Part shown: piece by piece, positions 43,418 to 53,416 of the stretch
Layout: the number at the start of each line of letters is the position of its first letter
Numbering within the stretch: position 1 is the stretch's first letter
Assembly: GCA_002337125.1 (NCBI GenBank)
Contig: DDFJ01000004.1
Span: 2,574,130-2,638,129 of the forward strand
Source of the DNA: Chitinophagaceae bacterium UBA1931
GTDB lineage: Bacteria > Bacteroidota > Bacteroidia > Chitinophagales > Chitinophagaceae
DNA: 64,000 nt
Direction: 5' to 3'
Position numbers and translations under genes: made by a program
The notes under the pieces: generated by a model
Database searches by the model: none
Told to the model about the DNA's origin: nothing
The model's input: only the letters and a program-made list of their open reading frames with translations

Positions 43418-43460
43418 AACCAACAAATTGATCACAATCACAACCATTAAATTCCAGCAC

Positions 43461-44279
43461 ATGCTTCGTTTTATTGCAGCAGGCGTATTGTTCACTGCGC
43501 TGTTTGCTTCCTGTGTATCACCTGAAAAGCTGCGGAAGGAAAATGTATATTTTAACGAGGGGCTAGATACACTGAAGCTGAGCCAATACCAGTTGGTGGA
43601 ACCCATTATCCAGAAAGGCGATTTACTGCAGATCAGTATTTCCTCAAGAAGCTCTTCTTCCAACCAATTGTTCAGCCAGAATTATTCTGCAGTTGCTGCT
43701 GACGGAGCAGGTGGAGGAGGAACAAGCACAGCTGTTGGCGGAGGAGCTATGGGTAACAGCTACCTCGTAGATATTGTAAGCGGCGACATCAAGCTTCCTT
43801 TGCTGGGTGTGATTCATGCCGACAGTATGACCAAGACAGCACTTGAAAAAGAAATTATTCAGCGTGCTTCGGCTTACCTGAAAGAAGACCCGATTGTGAA
43901 TATCCGTTACCAGAATTTCCGTGTTACTTTTTTAGGTGAAGTAGGTTCGCCGGGATCAAAAGTTTTTGAATCAGAACGGGTGTCGTTTTTACAGGCTCTT
44001 GGAGAGGTGGGGGGAGTTGCCAAGGGAGCCGATCTGAAAAATATCCTGATTATCCGTGAACAGAACGGGAAACGTACGATGCAGACGGTTGACCTGACAA
44101 GGGGTGATTTTTTAAATTCCCCCAATTATTATCTCAGACAAAATGATGTTGTGTATGTAAGCCCTTCTAACCGACAGCTTAAATCAACGGACCAAAGTGC
44201 ACAGAGAACATACCAGTATGTTAATATGGGTATCCTTGCACTTAATATTATTTTTACAATCATTTCAGCATTTAAATAA
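43461..44279 (+). CDS. Wza-like polysaccharide export lipoprotein
   Basis: 272 aa from ATG 43461, which begins a lipoprotein signal with lipobox FASC; the frame is open upstream but overlaps UpxY. Poly_export domain (about residues 40-150, EPIIQKGDLLQISISS and DIKLPLLGVIHADSM) and SLBB domain (about 160-240, VTFLGEVGSPGSKVF). A C-terminal membrane helix completes the outer-membrane export channel type. Stop overlaps the next ATG (TAATG). Confidence 0.92.
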   Translation: MLRFIAAGVLFTALFASCVSPEKLRKENVYFNEGLDTLKLSQYQLVEPIIQKGDLLQISISSRSSSSNQLFSQNYSAVAADGAGGGGTSTAVGGGAMGNSYLVDIVSGDIKLPLLGVIHADSMTKTALEKEIIQRASAYLKEDPIVNIRYQNFRVTFLGEVGSPGSKVFESERVSFLQALGEVGGVAKGADLKNILIIREQNGKRTMQTVDLTRGDFLNSPNYYLRQNDVVYVSPSNRQLKSTDQSAQRTYQYVNMGILALNIIFTIISAFK

Positions 44280-46675
44280 TGAGTACAAACGGTCAGGATC
44301 AGTTTCAAACAATTGAGCAGGAAGGCAAGCTGCTGACGTTTAAAGAAATTCTCTTTAAATATATTTCCAATCTTCCGTTGTTTTTCTTTTCGCTTGGTAT
44401 TGCTTTGATTGTAGCATGGGCCTACCTGCGCTGGGCAACACCTGTTTACAACGTAAACAGCAGTATGATTATAAAAATGGAAAATGCTGCCAATGTGAAA
44501 TCGAATGAGAAATTCAGCAGTGTTTTTAATCCTGTTGACAAGATCAATATGGAAGATGAAATAGATCTTATGCGATCGAAGGTTTTTCTGAGCAGGGTGG
44601 TTGACAGTTTAAACCTGAATTCAATTTATATTGAGCATGGTAAAGTGCGAAGCAGTGAAGTATATAAGCTTGTGCCGTTTATTGTAGAAGTAGTTAAACT
44701 CCCTGACAGCAGTTTGTCCTATTCGTTTAACCTGCAAACATTGAATGAGAACAGCTTTTTGTTAAACAAGGAAACCAAACCCAAACCTTATTACAGTAAT
44801 ATTGAAACTGATGGTTGTATTTTCCGGGTTATCAAGAACCCGGCATTTTCGGATGGTGCTACCGGCAGGAGGTTTACGTATAAATGGGTGCCTTCAAAAG
44901 TTATCGCCGGAGATATTTCAGGTGATTTGAATATATCGCAGAAATCACGTACTTCCAGTGTCCTTAATCTGAGCCTGAATACCCTTAATTCAGAAAAGGG
45001 TATTGATATCCTGAACAGGATTATGGAAGAATACGGGAGGTACAGCGTGGAAGATAAGAGCCGTATTTCGGCCAATTCGCTCCAGTTTATCACTGACCGT
45101 TTAAATAACCTTGAAAATGATGTGTCTAAAATTGAGGGTAACCTGATTGATTTCAGGAAGCGTAACCAGTTCCTGAATTTAGATGAACAGTCGAAGGTTT
45201 ATCTTGATAATATGACGCAGACAGAGAAATTACTGAATGAGCAGGAGGTGCGTATTAAAGTGCTGGATCTGCTGGATGCGTATGTTAAGGATAAAAAAAA
45301 TATTTATAATCTCACCCCTGCCAACCTGGGAATTGAGGATCTTACGTTAACGGGACTTGTAGCTGATTATAACCGGTTAATCCTGCGGCGGACAATGGAA
45401 TTGCAGGTCAACAAGGAAGGCAACCCGGTGATAAAAGAAATTGAGGAAAGTATTGAAAAAACAAGGACTTCCATCATCGAAAACCTGAAAAATATCCGGG
45501 AGTCTTACCTGCTTAATAAACATGAACTGGAACGGCAAAACAGTGTTGCTAAAAAAGAGATGTTTTCGTTACCGGAGAAGGAAGGACAGGTACGGGAAAT
45601 AGAACGACAGCAGGTGATTAAAAACGAGCTGTACACGTTTCTTCTCCAGAAGCGTGAAGAAACTGGTATTCAGCTTGCGTCAACCTTATCTAATTCGAAG
45701 GTATTTGCACCTGCAGAAGGAGGGGCAAGCCCCATTTTACCCAAGCGGCGTAATGCCTATATGCTTGCGTTGTTTTTTGGTATACTGATACCCGTATTGA
45801 TTATTCTTGTACGGGATATGATGAATGACAAGGTTACCAACAAGAATGATATTGTACGGAATACAAAAATTCCTGTTATCGGCGAGCTGGGTCATAATGA
45901 TAAAGCTGAGACCCTGGTTGCTGTTAAAAACAGCCGTACCATACTAGCCGAACAGTTCCGTATTATCCGTTCGAACCTGCAGCCTGTTTTGAAAAAGGAA
46001 CGTACACCGGTTATACTGGTTACTTCATCGTTCAGCGGGGAGGGTAAATCTTTTGCTGCCACCAACCTTGCCGGTTCGATTGCGCTTACGGGCAAGCGGA
46101 CTGTTGTGCTTGAGTTTGACTTAAGAAAGCCGAAGGTGCTGAGCGGGCTTGGATTGCAACGTACGTTTGGGATCACCCATTTTGTGGTGGGCAAGATAAA
46201 ACTGGAGGAATTACCTATCCCGGTTCCGGAAACGGAAAACCTGTATGTGATTGCCTGCGGACCCACACCTCCCAACCCGTCGGAAATGCTGCTTGATCCT
46301 AAAATGAAGGAATTGTTTGAGTTTTGCCGGGATAATTTTGATGCGGTGATTATCGACACTGCCCCGGTTGGTCTTGTGAGTGATGCGATGACCCTGGCTA
46401 ATTTTGCTGATGCCTCCATCTTTGTAGTGCGGCAGCGTTATACCTTCAAAAAACAACTTCAGCTTCTTGAGGAACTTTACCAGCAAAAGAAATTTCCTTC
46501 TTCAGCCATTATTGTAAATGATATCAAAGTGGAAGGCTATAACAGTTATTATGGCTATGGTGGTTATGGTTATGGCTACGGTTATGGTTATGGTTATGGT
46601 TATGGCTATTACGATAACGATCCTACCAGGAATAAGTGGTATAATAAATTATTACGGTTTATAGGGATTAAGTAG
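44279..46675 (+). CDS. Wzc-like chain-length regulator and tyrosine autokinase
   Basis: 798 aa. Wzz domain with first membrane helix near residue 35-55, coiled coils (about 260-480), second helix near 500, then a BY-kinase domain with Walker A SSFSGEGKSF, Walker A' VVLEFDLRKP and Walker B AVIIDTAPVG. The C-terminal tail is a Tyr-Gly cluster (YNSYYGYGGYGYGYG and on) that would be the autophosphorylation site. Partner of Wza; phosphorylation cycles control polymer length and export. Confidence 0.93.
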   Translation: MSTNGQDQFQTIEQEGKLLTFKEILFKYISNLPLFFFSLGIALIVAWAYLRWATPVYNVNSSMIIKMENAANVKSNEKFSSVFNPVDKINMEDEIDLMRSKVFLSRVVDSLNLNSIYIEHGKVRSSEVYKLVPFIVEVVKLPDSSLSYSFNLQTLNENSFLLNKETKPKPYYSNIETDGCIFRVIKNPAFSDGATGRRFTYKWVPSKVIAGDISGDLNISQKSRTSSVLNLSLNTLNSEKGIDILNRIMEEYGRYSVEDKSRISANSLQFITDRLNNLENDVSKIEGNLIDFRKRNQFLNLDEQSKVYLDNMTQTEKLLNEQEVRIKVLDLLDAYVKDKKNIYNLTPANLGIEDLTLTGLVADYNRLILRRTMELQVNKEGNPVIKEIEESIEKTRTSIIENLKNIRESYLLNKHELERQNSVAKKEMFSLPEKEGQVREIERQQVIKNELYTFLLQKREETGIQLASTLSNSKVFAPAEGGASPILPKRRNAYMLALFFGILIPVLIILVRDMMNDKVTNKNDIVRNTKIPVIGELGHNDKAETLVAVKNSRTILAEQFRIIRSNLQPVLKKERTPVILVTSSFSGEGKSFAATNLAGSIALTGKRTVVLEFDLRKPKVLSGLGLQRTFGITHFVVGKIKLEELPIPVPETENLYVIACGPTPPNPSEMLLDPKMKELFEFCRDNFDAVIIDTAPVGLVSDAMTLANFADASIFVVRQRYTFKKQLQLLEELYQQKKFPSSAIIVNDIKVEGYNSYYGYGGYGYGYGYGYGYGYGYYDNDPTRNKWYNKLLRFIGIK

Positions 46676-46679
46676 AAGA

Positions 46680-46785
46680 AAGCCGGTAGTAGACAGCCGA
46701 TAGCCGGTAGTGGGTAGCCGATAGTAGAGAGCCGGTAGTTGGTAGTGGAAAGCCGGTAGCCGTTAGTCATTAGCCGGTAGTTGTA
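46680..46785. repeat. AGCCGGTAG word-repeat stretch inside the operon
   Basis: About eight imperfect copies of AGCCGGTAG or AGCCGATAG separated by TAGTRG-type words, between Wzc and AsnB; the same words occur near 40184 and 41180. Confidence 0.75.
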
Positions 46786-46819
46786 AGAAAGTACCTAATG
46801 AAAATACATTGTAAGTTTT

Positions 46820-48610
46820 ATGTGCAGGATAGCAGGCATATTTGATCCACGGGTAAACAATCTGCAGCAGGAAATTGTGCGCATGCGTGATGCCATGAAA
46901 AATGGCGGCCCGGATGATGCGGGTATTTTTATGCATTCCTCAATGCCTCTTGCATTTGGACACAGGCGTTTATCGTTGATTGATCTCAGTGAGGCCGGGC
47001 ATCAGCCCATGATTGATGCGGAACTGACCATTGTGTTTAACGGGGAGATTTATAATTACAAGGAACTGAAATCGACACTGCAGCATTACGGGCACCTGTT
47101 TAAAACTGAGAGTGATACGGAAGTTATTTTAAAAGCCTACCGTCAATGGGGTACCGATGCATTTGAATTTTTCAACGGCATGTTTGCGCTGGCCATCCTT
47201 GATGAGAAAAAACAGCAGTTGGTTCTCGCAAGGGATCATGCCGGCATCAAACCACTGTACTACTATAAAGACAGGGATTGCCTGTATTTTGCTTCGGAAA
47301 TAAGGGCTTTTCAGTGCGTAGAAAAGGTGTTTGAAGAAAATCCTCAGTGGCGTTCCGCTTTTTTAACCTTTGGTCATTTACCTGAACCCATTACTACTTT
47401 AAAGAATGTGCAGCCTCTTGAGAAAGGTACTGTGATGCTGATTGACCTGCCTTCACTGAAAAGTACAAAACGTTGTTTTTTCAACTGGAAGTTTAGTGGT
47501 AAACTGAAAAATGAAGCCGAAGCTTTGCAACTGATTCGGGAAACAATGGAACAGGCAGTTGAACGTCATCTTGTATCTGATGCACCCATTGGTTTGTTTT
47601 TAAGCGGAGGAATTGATTCAAGTCTGCTTACTTTAATTGCCGCCAAAACACAAAAAGAGAACCTGCATACGCTTTCCATTGTGTTTAATGAAGAGCGGTT
47701 TTCGGAAGATAAATACCAACAGCTGATCATTGACCGCACAAAAGCACATCATCAATCGTTCCTGGTAACTAAAGAAATTTTTAATGAACGGCTGGATGAT
47801 GCCATGCAGGCCATGGATCAGCCAACCCTTGACGGCATCAATACCTATTTTATTTCGATGTATGCAAGAGCATACGGACTTAAAGCTGTTTTATCGGGAC
47901 TTGGTGCTGATGAATTGTTTGGAGGCTATCCTTCGTTTCAGCAGCACAGGCGCATGAATTTTGTAAAAAAAGCACCCGGCAGTTTATTAAAAAGCCTTCA
48001 ATTATTTCCCGATCACCGGATCCGCAAACTAAGTTATGCAGGAATGGATCATGCAGCTGCAGAGTATCTCAGTTACCGGGGGATTTTTACACCGGTTTCT
48101 GTTGCATCACTGTTAGGTACAACCGAAAAACAGATTGAACAGGAGCTGGAGCAGCTGAGCACCTATTATCCGCTCAATGGATTGACAGATGGAAACAGGG
48201 TGAGCTGGATTGAAACCAATTTTTATATGCAGAACCAGCTGCTGAAAGATTCGGATTTCATGAGTATGTGGCATGGGCTGGAAATCCGTGTTCCTTTCCT
48301 TGATAAGGAAGTGATGCTGATGGCCGGCGTGATTGATGAGGTCATTAAATTTAAGAAATCACCTCCCAAATACTTACTGGTTAAAGCCTTTGAACAGGAA
48401 CTTCCTGTACAAATCTGGAAACGCAAAAAGCAAGGCTTTACATTTCCCTTTGAAGGATGGCTGAAAGAAAATGATTATATACAGCCCTCCACCTCTGAAG
48501 AACAAAAGCTGTACAAAGATTTTCAACGAAAGCGTTTATCGTGGGGCCGTTACTGGTGTGCCCTGCTGATGAACCGGTTTATGCATAAAGAGCTGCATGC
48601 AACAGCGTAA
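46820..48610 (+). CDS. asnB: Asparagine synthetase B-like amidotransferase (glutamine-hydrolysing)
   Basis: 596 aa. Cys2 nucleophile (MCRIAGIF), N-terminal class II glutaminase domain with NGEIYNY, and a synthetase domain with the PP-loop LFLSGGIDSSLL near residue 258. In polysaccharide clusters such enzymes usually amidate a uronic acid or related carboxyl group rather than make Asn; that is inference. Its end overlaps the next gene by 14 bp. Confidence 0.9.
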   Translation: MCRIAGIFDPRVNNLQQEIVRMRDAMKNGGPDDAGIFMHSSMPLAFGHRRLSLIDLSEAGHQPMIDAELTIVFNGEIYNYKELKSTLQHYGHLFKTESDTEVILKAYRQWGTDAFEFFNGMFALAILDEKKQQLVLARDHAGIKPLYYYKDRDCLYFASEIRAFQCVEKVFEENPQWRSAFLTFGHLPEPITTLKNVQPLEKGTVMLIDLPSLKSTKRCFFNWKFSGKLKNEAEALQLIRETMEQAVERHLVSDAPIGLFLSGGIDSSLLTLIAAKTQKENLHTLSIVFNEERFSEDKYQQLIIDRTKAHHQSFLVTKEIFNERLDDAMQAMDQPTLDGINTYFISMYARAYGLKAVLSGLGADELFGGYPSFQQHRRMNFVKKAPGSLLKSLQLFPDHRIRKLSYAGMDHAAAEYLSYRGIFTPVSVASLLGTTEKQIEQELEQLSTYYPLNGLTDGNRVSWIETNFYMQNQLLKDSDFMSMWHGLEIRVPFLDKEVMLMAGVIDEVIKFKKSPPKYLLVKAFEQELPVQIWKRKKQGFTFPFEGWLKENDYIQPSTSEEQKLYKDFQRKRLSWGRYWCALLMNRFMHKELHATA

Positions 48611-49724
48611 GATTCATTTTATTGTTTTGTCGTCGTTTTCAGCCACCGGTGGTATTGAAAAGTTTAACCGTGCTTTTATGAAAGCATTGGTTCAGCTTCA
48701 GCAGCCGCTTTGCTTTACAGCAAGTTTTGCAGGTATGTATGACCATGGTGTTAATGCACAGTATGTACCGGCAAAAAGTTTTAAAGGGTTTGGAGGAAGC
48801 AGGATTTTGTTTGTGCTGCAAAGCCTGCTGCAATGTTTTTCAACCGATGTTTTGATTATTGGTCATATGAACCTTGCCCTGATTGGTGTGTTTTACAAAC
48901 TGGTTAAACCAAAAGGTAAACTGACCGTTATCTGTCATGGAATTGAAGTATTTGAACCGGTGAGTGGGTTTAAAAAGAAATTACTTCAGAAAGCCGACCG
49001 TATTCTTGCAGTAAGTCATTACACCAGGCAACAGTTAATTGCGCAACAGGAAGTGGCCGCAGAAAAAATCACTGTGTTTCCCAATACCATTGATCCCTTT
49101 TTTCAGTTACCTCTTATTTTTAAAAAACCGGGTTACCTGCAGCAACGATACCATTTAACCGGTGATGAAAAAATTATTTTCACCTTAACACGTTTAAAAA
49201 GCGAGGAAGGTTATAAGGGATATGACAAACTGATAGCAGCGCTTCAAACCTATAAACAAAAAGGAGTTGTTTTTAAATATATCCTTGCCGGTAAAGCCGA
49301 TGATGCTGAAGAACAGCGGATACAGGCTTTGATTGCGCAAAACGGACTTGAAGAAGAAGTGATCATGACGGGTTTTATTCCTGATGAAGAAGTTACTGAT
49401 CATTATCTTTTGGGCGACGTGTTTGCCATGCCCAGCAAGGGAGAGGGTTTTGGTATTGTGTTCCTGGAAGCAATGGCCTGCGGGTTGCCTGTTATTGCCG
49501 GTAATAAGGACGGAAGTACTGAAGCCCTGCAGTTTGGACAATTAGGGACATTGATTGATCCTGACAGCCATGAAGAACTTTTTCATGCACTTGAGCATAT
49601 TTTAGCGAGCAATGAAATACCGAGGGCAAAAGAACTTCAGCAGCAGGTAACACAATTATTCAGCTTTGAACAGTTTCAAAACAGGCTGCAGCAAATACTA
49701 AAAACAGAAATGGTTTATGCATGA
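48597..49724 (+). CDS. Glycosyltransferase family 4
   Basis: 375 aa, GT-B fold. SSFSATGGIEKFNRAF at the N-terminus and the nucleotide-sugar motif KGEGFGIVFLEAMACGLPVI (E-x7-E) near residue 285. Builds one linkage of the repeat unit in the cytoplasm. Overlaps both neighbours. Confidence 0.9.
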   Translation: MQQRKIHFIVLSSFSATGGIEKFNRAFMKALVQLQQPLCFTASFAGMYDHGVNAQYVPAKSFKGFGGSRILFVLQSLLQCFSTDVLIIGHMNLALIGVFYKLVKPKGKLTVICHGIEVFEPVSGFKKKLLQKADRILAVSHYTRQQLIAQQEVAAEKITVFPNTIDPFFQLPLIFKKPGYLQQRYHLTGDEKIIFTLTRLKSEEGYKGYDKLIAALQTYKQKGVVFKYILAGKADDAEEQRIQALIAQNGLEEEVIMTGFIPDEEVTDHYLLGDVFAMPSKGEGFGIVFLEAMACGLPVIAGNKDGSTEALQFGQLGTLIDPDSHEELFHALEHILASNEIPRAKELQQQVTQLFSFEQFQNRLQQILKTEMVYA

Positions 49725-50577
49725 AGCAATAACAGAAGAAAAGTGGGATATCGTGATTGAACCACGTTCATCACTTCTTTCCATTAACTGGAAAGAAATC
49801 TGGCATTATAAAGACCTGCTGATGTTGCTTGTGAAAAGAGATTTTGTGGCTTTTTACAAGCAGACAATACTTGGCCCTTTGTGGTTTTTTATACAGCCGT
49901 TGCTTACAACGGCGATGTATTTTCTTATATTCAACAAGGTGGCCAATCTTACCACTGATGAGGTTCCGCCGCTTCTTTTTTATATGGCCGGTGTTACCTG
50001 CTGGAATTATTTTTCCGAAACACTCACCAAAACATCTGACACATTTATCACGAATGCCAGTATTTTCGGCAAAGTATATTTTCCCCGGTTAGTGATTCCG
50101 CTTTCCATTGTATTATCCAATCTTATACGGTTGGCCATACAATTCAGTCTTTTCCTGCTGTTCTGGTTTTATCATTTGTTTGTAACCGGCAAAATCAGCC
50201 CTCACTGGGAACTGATCTGGCTGTTTCCTTTTTTAATTGTGCTGATGGCGGCGCTGGGTCTTGGGCTTGGCATTATTTTTTCATCCCTTACCACCAAGTA
50301 CCGTGATCTTCGCTTCCTGTTAACCTTTGGCATTCAGTTATTGATGTTTGCCACACCGGTTGTTTACCCGCTGTCGCTTGCATCTGAAAAATACAAATGG
50401 CTGATTGCCATTAACCCCTTTACAGGTATTATTGAAACGTTCCGTTATATCTTTCTTGGCAAAGGCGATTTTAACTGGATTTATCTCGGTTACAGTTGCG
50501 GCACAACTGTATTGATTTTATTTGCCGGCATCATCATTTTTAACCGTGTTGAGAAAACATTTATGGATACCGTGTAG
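49717..50577 (+). CDS. Polysaccharide ABC transporter permease (Wzm-like)
   Basis: 286 aa, ABC2_membrane family with six helices; DLLMLLVKRDFVAFYKQTILGPLW is the usual amphipathic entry and TKYRDLRFLLTFGIQLLMFATPVVYP the core motif. Pairs with the Wzt-like ATPase at 51083, with a small gene lodged between them. Confidence 0.92.
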   Translation: MHEAITEEKWDIVIEPRSSLLSINWKEIWHYKDLLMLLVKRDFVAFYKQTILGPLWFFIQPLLTTAMYFLIFNKVANLTTDEVPPLLFYMAGVTCWNYFSETLTKTSDTFITNASIFGKVYFPRLVIPLSIVLSNLIRLAIQFSLFLLFWFYHLFVTGKISPHWELIWLFPFLIVLMAALGLGLGIIFSSLTTKYRDLRFLLTFGIQLLMFATPVVYPLSLASEKYKWLIAINPFTGIIETFRYIFLGKGDFNWIYLGYSCGTTVLILFAGIIIFNRVEKTFMDTV

Positions 50578-50595
50578 GAGGCTGAGGATAAAGAG

Positions 50596-50665
50596 AAGGT
50601 TGGGTTAAGGTTAAGGTTAAGGTTGAGGTTGAGGTTGAGGAGAGGTTGAGGTTGAGGTTGAGGAA
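50596..50665. repeat. GGTTAA/GGTTGA hexamer repeats
   Basis: About eleven imperfect hexamers (GGTTAA three times, then GGTTGA and GAGGTT forms) between Wzm and the four-helix-bundle gene. Confidence 0.85.
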
Positions 50666-50680
50666 GAAAACAGGTTTACA

Positions 50681-51046
50681 ATGTATACTGATTTTACAGA
50701 AATGCCGGGATGGAAAGAAGCGATGAAATTTGCAGAAGCTATTTTTATTTTAACTGAACCATTACCGAGAAAAGAAGATTACGGGCTTACATCACAGATC
50801 AGAAGATCTTCCTTAAGTATTTCCAGTAATATAGCAGAAGCTTTCGGGCGATTTCATACAGCAGAAAAAGTGAATCTTTTTTTTTATGCAAGGGCTTCGG
50901 CACAGGAAGCCAAGAGCCAGCTCCTCTACGGAAAGAATGCTGGCTATTTTAATCAACAATCAACAGAAGCGAATATAAAGATGGCGGCATCAATTATTGA
51001 AGCTTTGAATAAACTCATCAAACCGCTGAAGAATCATCATGCGTAG
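50681..51046 (+). CDS. Four-helix-bundle protein (S23/23S rRNA intervening-sequence type)
   Basis: 121 aa. WKEAMKFAEAIFILTEPLPRKEDYGLTSQIRRSSLSISSNIAEAFGR is the family pattern, seen here in pieces (YGLTSQIRRSSLSISSNIAE). Homologues are encoded in 23S rRNA intervening sequences and in many chromosomal positions; function unknown. It separates Wzm and Wzt and has a paralogue at 60854. Confidence 0.9.
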   Translation: MYTDFTEMPGWKEAMKFAEAIFILTEPLPRKEDYGLTSQIRRSSLSISSNIAEAFGRFHTAEKVNLFFYARASAQEAKSQLLYGKNAGYFNQQSTEANIKMAASIIEALNKLIKPLKNHHA

Positions 51047-51082
51047 TCTTAATCTCATTTTTAACCTCAGTACTACAATCTA

Positions 51083-52309
51083 ATGTCTGGTAACGCAATT
51101 GAAATAAGAAACCTTTCCAAAATGTACCGCCTGGGCGAAGTGGGTACAGGCACATTGAGTCATGATTTAAAACGCTGGTGGTATAAAACCAGGGGGAAAG
51201 AAGATCCTTTTCTGAAGCTTGGCCAGGAAAACAAGCGAGACACTGCAGGTGGCGATTATGTGTGGGCACTGAAGGATGTGAGCTTTGATGTAAAGCAGGG
51301 CGAGGTGCTGGGTATCATCGGGAAGAATGGGGCAGGTAAATCAACACTGCTGAAACTACTGTCAAGAGTAACTGCTCCAACAACGGGAACATTAAAAGCA
51401 AAAGGGCGTATTGCCAGCCTGCTGGAAGTTGGTACCGGTTTTCATCCCGAACTGACAGGAAGGGAAAATATTTTTCTGAATGGTGCGATACTCGGTATGA
51501 CCAAGGAGGAAATCAAACGCAAGTTTGATGAGATTGTTGATTTTGCCGGAGTGGAACGTTATATCGATACACCGGTAAAACGCTACAGCAGCGGTATGTA
51601 TGTGCGGCTGGCTTTTGGTGTGGCGGCACATCTTGAAAGTGAGATACTGATTGTTGATGAAGTACTGGCTGTGGGTGATGCAGAGTTTCAGGATAAATGT
51701 TTGGGGAAAATGCATGATATAAGCAGTAAAGAAGGACGAACTGTTTTGTTTGTAAGTCATAATCTTGCTGCTATTGATAGATTATGTTCAAAGGCACTGC
51801 TTATTAATCGTGGAAAAGTAGTTATGGAAAATACACCAAAGAAAGTTATTGAAGAGTATTCCCTAACAAACTATATACCAGGCGAAATTATTTTTGAGGA
51901 TAATAGATTTTTAAAGTTTCTTAGTCTGAAGCAGGAAGGCAATAACCTTAAAATTGTTTGCGATTACGATGCTCCTACACCCTTAGAGATACCTTGTTTG
52001 GGATTCGTTATTAGTGATAGTATGGGGAATAAAATATTCGGTACAAACCCTAATTACCAACCTCCAAAAACTCCAATAAAAGAATCAGCGAAAGGAAGAC
52101 TTCAGATTGAAATTTTATATCCAAAGTTATTAAACGGTCGTTATAATTTGTCAATTTGGTTTGGAGACGGGAAAGTTGATTATGTTGTCATGGAAAATGT
52201 TTTGAGTATTGAAATAATCAACATGATAAATTATGTTAGGGAAACCTATGCTACGGCTTCTGGGCCGGTTTCTCCGATTGTAGAATGGAAGTATGACTAT
52301 AAAGACTAA
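51083..52309 (+). CDS. Polysaccharide ABC transporter ATPase (Wzt-like)
   Basis: 408 aa. Walker A GKNGAGKSTLLK near residue 82, signature YSSGMYVRLAFG, Walker B EILIVDEVLAVGD. After residue 250 a C-terminal beta-sandwich domain follows, as in Wzt proteins that recognise a modified chain end. Its 3' half is more AT-rich than the 5' half. Confidence 0.92.
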   Translation: MSGNAIEIRNLSKMYRLGEVGTGTLSHDLKRWWYKTRGKEDPFLKLGQENKRDTAGGDYVWALKDVSFDVKQGEVLGIIGKNGAGKSTLLKLLSRVTAPTTGTLKAKGRIASLLEVGTGFHPELTGRENIFLNGAILGMTKEEIKRKFDEIVDFAGVERYIDTPVKRYSSGMYVRLAFGVAAHLESEILIVDEVLAVGDAEFQDKCLGKMHDISSKEGRTVLFVSHNLAAIDRLCSKALLINRGKVVMENTPKKVIEEYSLTNYIPGEIIFEDNRFLKFLSLKQEGNNLKIVCDYDAPTPLEIPCLGFVISDSMGNKIFGTNPNYQPPKTPIKESAKGRLQIEILYPKLLNGRYNLSIWFGDGKVDYVVMENVLSIEIINMINYVRETYATASGPVSPIVEWKYDYKD

Positions 52310-52315
52310 TCGCTG

Positions 52316-53416
52316 ATGTATTTTAAACAACTTGATTTTTTGCGGTTTATTGCTGTGACAATGGTAATCATGCAGCATTGGTTTCATTTTGGCACAATGA
52401 TGGGAGTTGATTTAGGGAGAGTGGGAGTTTTGATTTTCTTTACACTCAGTGGGTTTTTAATTACAGGAATTCTTTTAGACAGAAAAGAACATATTGAAGC
52501 CGGCAAGTCAAATTTAGGTGCTGAGTTAAAAACGTTTTATATACGGAGAATACTCCGGATTGCTCCCATTTATTATATCCTGCTCTTATTTCTTTTTGTG
52601 TTTTCATATGAGGAAATCAGGACAAAATTTTGGTGGTATTTTCTTTATGGTTCCAATATATATACATACATACATCAATCATGGGATGGGTTGATTGGCC
52701 CACTTTGGAGTCTCGCTGTTGAAGAGCAATTTTATTTGTTCTGGCCGTTTGTTATTCTAGGATTACCCAAAAAATACATTTCTGTTTTTTTAAAGTTTTG
52801 TATTCTGTTCGGGCCTGTTTTAAGATTGGGAAGTGTTTTACTTGCGGAATTAATTTTTACAAAAGCTGACTATAAAATTTCAGGGCTTGTTTTAATGCCT
52901 TCATGTATTGATTGTTTTGCATGGGGAGGGCTATTGGCTTACTCTAAAAAAAATGCTGTGCAGTTAAATTTAGGCTTACTCAATCTGAAAACTTTTTCAG
53001 TAGTTGTACTTGTTACAATCGTTACAATTAAAATTAATCCTTCAGTTTCAGTTGAACTCTTTTATCCAACTGTACTTTCAATTTTTTCAGTTTTCATAAT
53101 TCATTATTTAGTTATTGGCATTACAGGAATAGGTGAATATATAGTAGGTAATTCTTTCCTTTTATATCTTGGGAAAATCAGTTATGGTATGTATTTATAT
53201 CATGGACCCTTCCCCTTAATTATGGGTACGTTAGATTTTATATTATCAAAATTGAAGGTGCCTTTTTTGCTTTACGATTCGTTTTTAAATCAACCTGCAT
53301 TTATAAAAGGAGTAGTATTTATTTTTTATCTGTTAGTTATTTGTACTGTTTCTTATTTTCTTATTGAAAAGCCATTTAATCGGCTGAAAGACCACTTTAT
53401 CTATGCAAGAAAATAG
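52316..53416 (+). CDS. Acyltransferase family 3 (OafA/YrhL-like)
   Basis: 366 aa, ten membrane helices. LDFLRFIAVTMVIMQHWFHFG with the conserved His, and LWSLAVEEQFYLFWPF. Transfers acetyl or other acyl groups to sugars at the inner membrane. AT-rich, overlaps the next gene by 14 bp. Confidence 0.9.
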   Translation: MYFKQLDFLRFIAVTMVIMQHWFHFGTMMGVDLGRVGVLIFFTLSGFLITGILLDRKEHIEAGKSNLGAELKTFYIRRILRIAPIYYILLLFLFVFSYEEIRTKFWWYFLYGSNIYTYIHQSWDGLIGPLWSLAVEEQFYLFWPFVILGLPKKYISVFLKFCILFGPVLRLGSVLLAELIFTKADYKISGLVLMPSCIDCFAWGGLLAYSKKNAVQLNLGLLNLKTFSVVVLVTIVTIKINPSVSVELFYPTVLSIFSVFIIHYLVIGITGIGEYIVGNSFLLYLGKISYGMYLYHGPFPLIMGTLDFILSKLKVPFLLYDSFLNQPAFIKGVVFIFYLLVICTVSYFLIEKPFNRLKDHFIYARK

